A DNA stretch of 64,000 nt from contig JASGHY010000001.1 in assembly GCA_047602185.1 (NCBI GenBank), positions 2,604,001 through 2,668,000 on the forward strand, given 5' to 3'. Below, one piece after another: positions 60,826 to 64,000 of this stretch (the stretch's first letter is position 1; each line of letters opens with the position of its first letter). The notes under the pieces were generated by a model. The model worked only from the letters and a program-made list of their open reading frames with translations. It ran no database searches and had not been told where the DNA came from. Source of the stretch: PMP191F sp047602185 (GTDB taxonomy: Bacteria > Bacteroidota > Bacteroidia > Chitinophagales > Chitinophagaceae). Both the position numbers and the translations under genes were made by a program.

Positions 60826-62049
60826 ATGAAGCTCAACTGGCTGGCATTTGCTGTTCCGTTGTTTGTAGTATTTATGGTCCTGGAATACCTGGTAGCACGC
60901 AAAAAAAAGCTTCCCTATTTCAACCTGAACAATTCAATAGCCAATGTAAGCATTGGCATTGCCGAACGGTTGCTGGACGTTTTTGTAACCGGCCTGTTCT
61001 TTTTCATCTATGATTACCTGCAGAAGCATTATGGCATACTGGATATTAAACCCGGCGTATTGCTATGGCTGCTGCTGCTGATTGCAACAGATTTTTTGTG
61101 GTACTGGTATCACCGGCTGGCGCACGAGATCAATATCTTCTGGGCTGTGCACGTAGTACATCACCAGAGTGAAGATTTCAATTATACAGTCTCGGCACGT
61201 ATTACAGTATTCCAGGCTTTTATACGTACCGGTTTCTGGGCAATCTTATCAGTTATCGGGTTTCCGGCCTCTATGATCACAAGCATGTTACTGGTTCATG
61301 GCCTTTACCCGTTTTTCATCCATACCCGGCTTATCGGTAAACTGGGCATACTGGAGTATATACTGGTAACTCCCTCCCACCATCGTGTACATCATGCCAG
61401 TAATGAGAAATATCTCGATAAAAACTATGGTGATGTATTCATCATCTGGGACAAGCTCTTTGGCACTTTTCAGAAAGAAGAAGATGACATTACTATTGAA
61501 TATGGCTTAACGCAGCCCTTAAAGAGCTATAGCTTTTTATGGCAGCACTTCCATTTTGTGATAGAACTGGTATTTGCAGCAAGACAAACAAAGGGCTGGT
61601 ATAATAAATGGAGGATCTTTTTTGGCAAGCCTGATGACCTGGACACTCAATTACGCGCTGCCGCGGAAAAGGTATTTCTGCCACGCAAAACTGCGTTGCC
61701 CGATAACCAGCCATTGAACAGGTATGTTGTGTGGCAGGTAGCGCTAAGTCTTCCACTACTGTTCATCTTTATTCTTTTTGAACATCGAATTCCTGTTTTG
61801 CAGCAGGTACTGATAGCTCTTACCATTCTGCTTACGCTGGTCAACTGTGGAGCTATTATGGAGCAGAAGCAATGGGTATTTTACCTGGAGTTTCTGAGAC
61901 TGCTGACAATAACGATCAGTTTTGTACTAACCTATCCTTATACATGGCTGCTGGTAGCAATACTGATAGCAGCGGGAATACTGATACGCTATTTTGAAAC
62001 GGTCCGCACGTATTACCTGCAATGGATATATACGGGTAATGATGTGTAA
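60826..62049 (+). CDS. Sterol desaturase/fatty acid hydroxylase family protein
   Basis: A 407-residue membrane protein. The di-iron His clusters are YWYHRLAHEINIFWAVH, VVHHQSEDFN and LVTPSHHRVHHASNEKY (HxxxH, HxxHH and HxxHH types). TM helices lie before and after, and about 100 extra residues at the C-terminus hold four more helices. Relatives hydroxylate lipids or sphingolipids with O2 and NAD(P)H. It may modify the sphingolipids common in this phylum. Four bases after its stop the tRNA-like gene begins. Confidence 0.88.
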   Translation: MKLNWLAFAVPLFVVFMVLEYLVARKKKLPYFNLNNSIANVSIGIAERLLDVFVTGLFFFIYDYLQKHYGILDIKPGVLLWLLLLIATDFLWYWYHRLAHEINIFWAVHVVHHQSEDFNYTVSARITVFQAFIRTGFWAILSVIGFPASMITSMLLVHGLYPFFIHTRLIGKLGILEYILVTPSHHRVHHASNEKYLDKNYGDVFIIWDKLFGTFQKEEDDITIEYGLTQPLKSYSFLWQHFHFVIELVFAARQTKGWYNKWRIFFGKPDDLDTQLRAAAEKVFLPRKTALPDNQPLNRYVVWQVALSLPLLFIFILFEHRIPVLQQVLIALTILLTLVNCGAIMEQKQWVFYLEFLRLLTITISFVLTYPYTWLLVAILIAAGILIRYFETVRTYYLQWIYTGNDV

Positions 62050-62053
62050 CACG

Positions 62054-62124
62054 AGTTACGTGGCCGAGAGGCGAGGCGGAGGTTCGCAAAACCTTCTACG
62101 GTGGTTCGAGTCCACCCGTAACTG
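62054..62124 (+). tRNA. Atypical tRNA-Cys (GCA)
   Basis: A 71-base cloverleaf. Acceptor AGTTACG / CGTAACT (7 bp), D-arm GCC / GGC, anticodon stem GAGGT / ACCTT (one G-U), loop TCGCAAA with anticodon GCA, T-arm GGTGG / CCACC with loop TTCGAGT. All stems pair. It is odd in four ways: C at position 33 where U is nearly universal, G as discriminator where Cys tRNAs have U73, an A1-U72 first pair, and no encoded CCA. It begins 5 bases after the sterol desaturase stop. It may be a degenerate or specialised tRNA. Confidence 0.65.
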
Positions 62125-62392
62125 CAAATTGCATCGGTCTTAAGATAATTACTGAGACCTTCAAGGTGATGTTTCCACATCGCCTTTTAAAAAGATTTAG
62201 TTGGCATATTGCAAAGCCGTCACATGAGAAATTAAGAGTTTAATATGGCTAGCAATCGTTGATTGTCAAAGCGGTGTTTCTACACTGCTTTCTTTTAAAA
62301 TATTGGTGCAGTTCTAATAACTGTACATTGAACGTTTCATATGGCTAGCAATCGTTGATTGTCCGGGCGGTGTTTTTACACTGCCCTTTTTT
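62125..62392 (+). ncRNA. Array of three structured units with terminator-like hairpins
   Basis: Three hairpins of the same design: AAGGTGATGT-TTCC-ACATCGCCTT (62163-62186), AAAGCGGTGT-TTCT-ACACTGCTTT (62268-62291) and GGGCGGTGT-TTTT-ACACTGCCC (62365-62386). The outer pairs change together (AAG/CTT, AAA/TTT, GGG/CCC) and the same inner G-U wobble is kept, so the RNA structure is conserved. Units 2 and 3 share GGCTAGCAATCGTTGATTGT immediately before, which itself forms a CAATC-GTT-GATTG hairpin. In unit 1 the first hairpin is GGTCT...AGACC. Each unit is followed by T-rich sequence. There are no ORFs. Confidence 0.65.
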
Positions 62393-62397
62393 ATGTT

Positions 62398-62437
62398 AAA
62401 GGGCCACCCTCTTTCTTCCGAAAGACAGCGGCCCTTT
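62398..62437 (-). terminator. Inverted repeat after the DUF4382 gene
   Basis: AAAGGGCC / GGCCCTTT enclose an inner CTTTC-TTCC-GAAAG hairpin, 32 bases after the stop of the gene at 62469 (minus). It probably acts as a terminator. Confidence 0.6.
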
Positions 62438-62468
62438 TAGCCATATAGATCCGTTTTGCTGTATTCCT

Positions 62469-63347
62469 TTACTTATGCAACTTAATGGTACCCAACTGGG
62501 TTTCCTTGTTGGTCTTTACCTGTACATTGGTAATGGTACTATCCTGGTAACCATTGGATGCGTTTATAAATACATTGTAAGTACCTTCCTGCAAGCCGCG
62601 TACTTTAAATTCACCCTCACGTCCGGGTATTGCATAAGCGGTGTCTGTACTGTTGTAAATAGTCAGTACAGATAATGCCTCGCGGGGTGTAACCCTGCCA
62701 GATACGCTACCGGTTGTTTTAAGAATAAATACGTGGATTACGGGACGCAGGTAGAACATATTGTCCCTTACCTTGATAATGGAACGTTGCACATCAAAAT
62801 CGAGCCAGAGGCGATAACGCCTTGGAGAGTACTCTTCACATTCGTTACCCTTGAGCGTTAAGAGAATGTAAGATTTGTCGCCGGGGGGCAGGTTCAAGGG
62901 ATAAGTAACACTGTCTTTTACCAATGAGTTATTAGTTCCCAGTTCAATTTTGATCTTTTTGATCTTTCCTTCAGGTATCAGCCCGTTTGCCAACAAGGTA
63001 TCAGCACCATTGCGCAATGCAAGCAGGTCGTACACGCCGGGAGTAATAGCCAGTGAATCCCATACCTGACAGGAATCATCCCTGTCATCATCATTTCCAT
63101 TTCCATGATGACCATGATCGTCATCATCGCCATTTTTACTGCAGGTATCTACCAATACTTTTACGGACTTAATGTCAATCAATACTTTGTCGAATAATGC
63201 AGGATCGTCGGTAAGATAAAAAGTTACCTGTTGTTTGCCGGAGGGCATGTTGGTTTCTCCGGAGCTGTCTTTGGAGCAAGCATAGAAAGCGATAGTAATA
63301 ACCCCTGCCAGTAGCAGAAAGCCGGCAAGCTTTACAATGGTTTTCAT
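62469..63347 (-). CDS. DUF4382 domain lipoprotein
   Basis: A 292-residue lipoprotein. ATG 63347 (MKTIVKLAGFLLLAGVITIA) with lipobox FYAC is used; the frame to 63437 is rejected. The DUF4382 domain starts QVTFYLTDDPALFDKVLIDI and has KSVKVLVDT, then an acidic His-rich insert GDDDDHGHHGNGNDDDRDD that may bind metal ions. VWDSLAITPGVYDLLALRNG and IKKIKIELGTN follow, then a CarboxypepD_reg-like end (SVSGRVTPREALSVLTIYN). Outer-membrane surface location is likely; function unknown. Confidence 0.85.
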   Translation of the reverse strand: MKTIVKLAGFLLLAGVITIAFYACSKDSSGETNMPSGKQQVTFYLTDDPALFDKVLIDIKSVKVLVDTCSKNGDDDDHGHHGNGNDDDRDDSCQVWDSLAITPGVYDLLALRNGADTLLANGLIPEGKIKKIKIELGTNNSLVKDSVTYPLNLPPGDKSYILLTLKGNECEEYSPRRYRLWLDFDVQRSIIKVRDNMFYLRPVIHVFILKTTGSVSGRVTPREALSVLTIYNSTDTAYAIPGREGEFKVRGLQEGTYNVFINASNGYQDSTITNVQVKTNKETQLGTIKLHK

Positions 63348-63798
63348 TTTGTGAATTTTAGTTTGAAATAAGCGGGGTCGGGTAAATCTTAACAAAACAA
63401 AAAGTATGCCCTTAGCCTGTAAATGTGGAAAGATCATCGACGAATGAGAACGACAATAGTCAAATTAACGGATGGGAGAACTGAAAGGATGATTGTGTAC
63501 GGTACCGGGGAAAGCGGTTATAAGTTATAAGTTGTAGGTATGAGCAAACATCATAGGTATACATGGCTTCCAATTTTAGCTATCTACAATAAGAGCAGTA
63601 ATTGACCGGCACAGAGGCAAACCTATAACCTATCACTTAAAACTTATAACCTCCCCCAAAAATCGCTTAGAAGGCAAAATATAAAAAGGTTTACTGTCGA
63701 TTCCCTAAATTGTTTTTTGACATTGATATTTACTTTTCTATAACTAAAATCCGGCACAATGGTATTGGATTTGGAGTTACAAGAGTAAAATCATTGTT
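63348..63798. repeat. Dispersed mosaic repeat block H in the divergent intergenic region
   Basis: The word GCGGTTATAAGTTATAAGTT at 63514 and its inverse form AACTTATAACC (with ACCTATAACCTATCACTTAA) at 63620-63654 flank about 80 bases of unrelated sequence. Unlike the other blocks this one lies upstream of both neighbouring genes. The remaining bases show no gene. Confidence 0.6.
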
Positions 63799-64000
63799 AT
63801 GAAAAAAATTTTAATCCCGGGAATGATTGCTGCTGCGTTGCTGATAACTTCTGCCACTAAAGCACAGGTAAGTGTTAGTATCAATATAGGGGCTCAACCT
63901 CAATGGGGACCCGTAGGTTATGACTATGCCCAGTTTTATTACATGCCCGATATTGATGTGTTTTACAATATCCAGCAAAGAGAGTATGTATACATGAATG
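63799..64000 (+). CDS. Secreted hypothetical protein, start only (runs off window)
   Basis: The reading frame from ATG 63799 gives MKKILIPGMIAAALLITSAT, then KAQVSVSINIGAQPQWGPVG and YDYAQFYYMPDIDVFYNIQQ. A Sec signal peptide is followed by an aromatic, beta-rich start typical of small Bacteroidota envelope proteins with VSVxxNIGxQPxWGPxGYD. Only 67 residues are visible, and the frame is open at the right edge. Confidence 0.75.
   Translation, partial: MKKILIPGMIAAALLITSATKAQVSVSINIGAQPQWGPVGYDYAQFYYMPDIDVFYNIQQREYVYMN

Overview
The window looks like chromosomal DNA of a Bacteroidota bacterium, most likely of the family Chitinophagaceae. The evidence is a type IX secretion component (PorQ) together with a T9SS-type sorting tail on a secreted protein, families typical of this phylum (HYC_CC_PP, DUF5683, DUF4382), promoters that fit TTG-N20-TAnnTTTG, few clear Shine-Dalgarno sites, and many SPI/SPII secreted proteins. 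No phage, plasmid, insertion sequence with a transposase, or CRISPR array was seen.

Layout. 0-5.2 kb: metal-handling genes on the minus strand. These are a CusA/CzcA RND pump cut in two by a repeat block, an HMA-domain protein, an HYC_CC_PP protein and two tandem paralogous lipoproteins. 5.5-17 kb: a LuxE-like acyl-protein synthetase, then a plus-strand envelope cluster (UbiA-like membrane protein, GT39-like glycosyltransferase, M42 peptidase, small DPGSGSY protein, three paralogous membrane sulfatase-like enzymes and a NoeA-like methyltransferase). 17-22 kb: bioB, porQ and lon. 22.5-29.3 kb: a compact three-gene operon (DUF4062 protein, MoxR AAA+ ATPase, 1460-residue membrane protein with a vWA-like region, LRRs and an OmpA-like end). 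It resembles the MoxR-vWA ternary conflict systems and is the strongest candidate for a poorly described system. 29.5-34 kb: a beta-barrel protein, a LytTR regulator and a hybrid histidine kinase. 34-37.2 kb: a gene-poor stretch with degenerate tandem repeats and two copies of a palindromic element flanking a metallophosphoesterase. 37.3-45.3 kb: MBL hydrolase, parA, parB, DUF5683, dapB, Rrf2 regulator, ahcY and a SatD/DUF3307 pair with striking operator repeats. 45.3-64 kb: mixed housekeeping and envelope genes (amine oxidase, T9SS cargo, thioredoxin, phoH, ppa, NlpC/P60, sigma/anti-sigma, LEA-like protein, guanine deaminase-like, M61 peptidase, DoxX, QueD, sterol desaturase, DUF4382), plus an atypical tRNA-Cys-like gene followed by an array of structured hairpin units.

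A recurring non-coding theme is a family of dispersed mosaic repeats made of short recurring 'words' (GGTTATAAGTT-like, CACGATTGCCG-like, TTCACTATTGACTATTCAC-like, GCGTTCGGCGTTAAGCG-like). Blocks occur at about 1.3, 4.2, 5.3, 18.1, 35.1, 38.9 and 63.5 kb. They mostly begin within a few bases of a stop codon, and one lies inside the CusA gene. All functional calls rest on reading motifs in the translated sequence; no database search was run.
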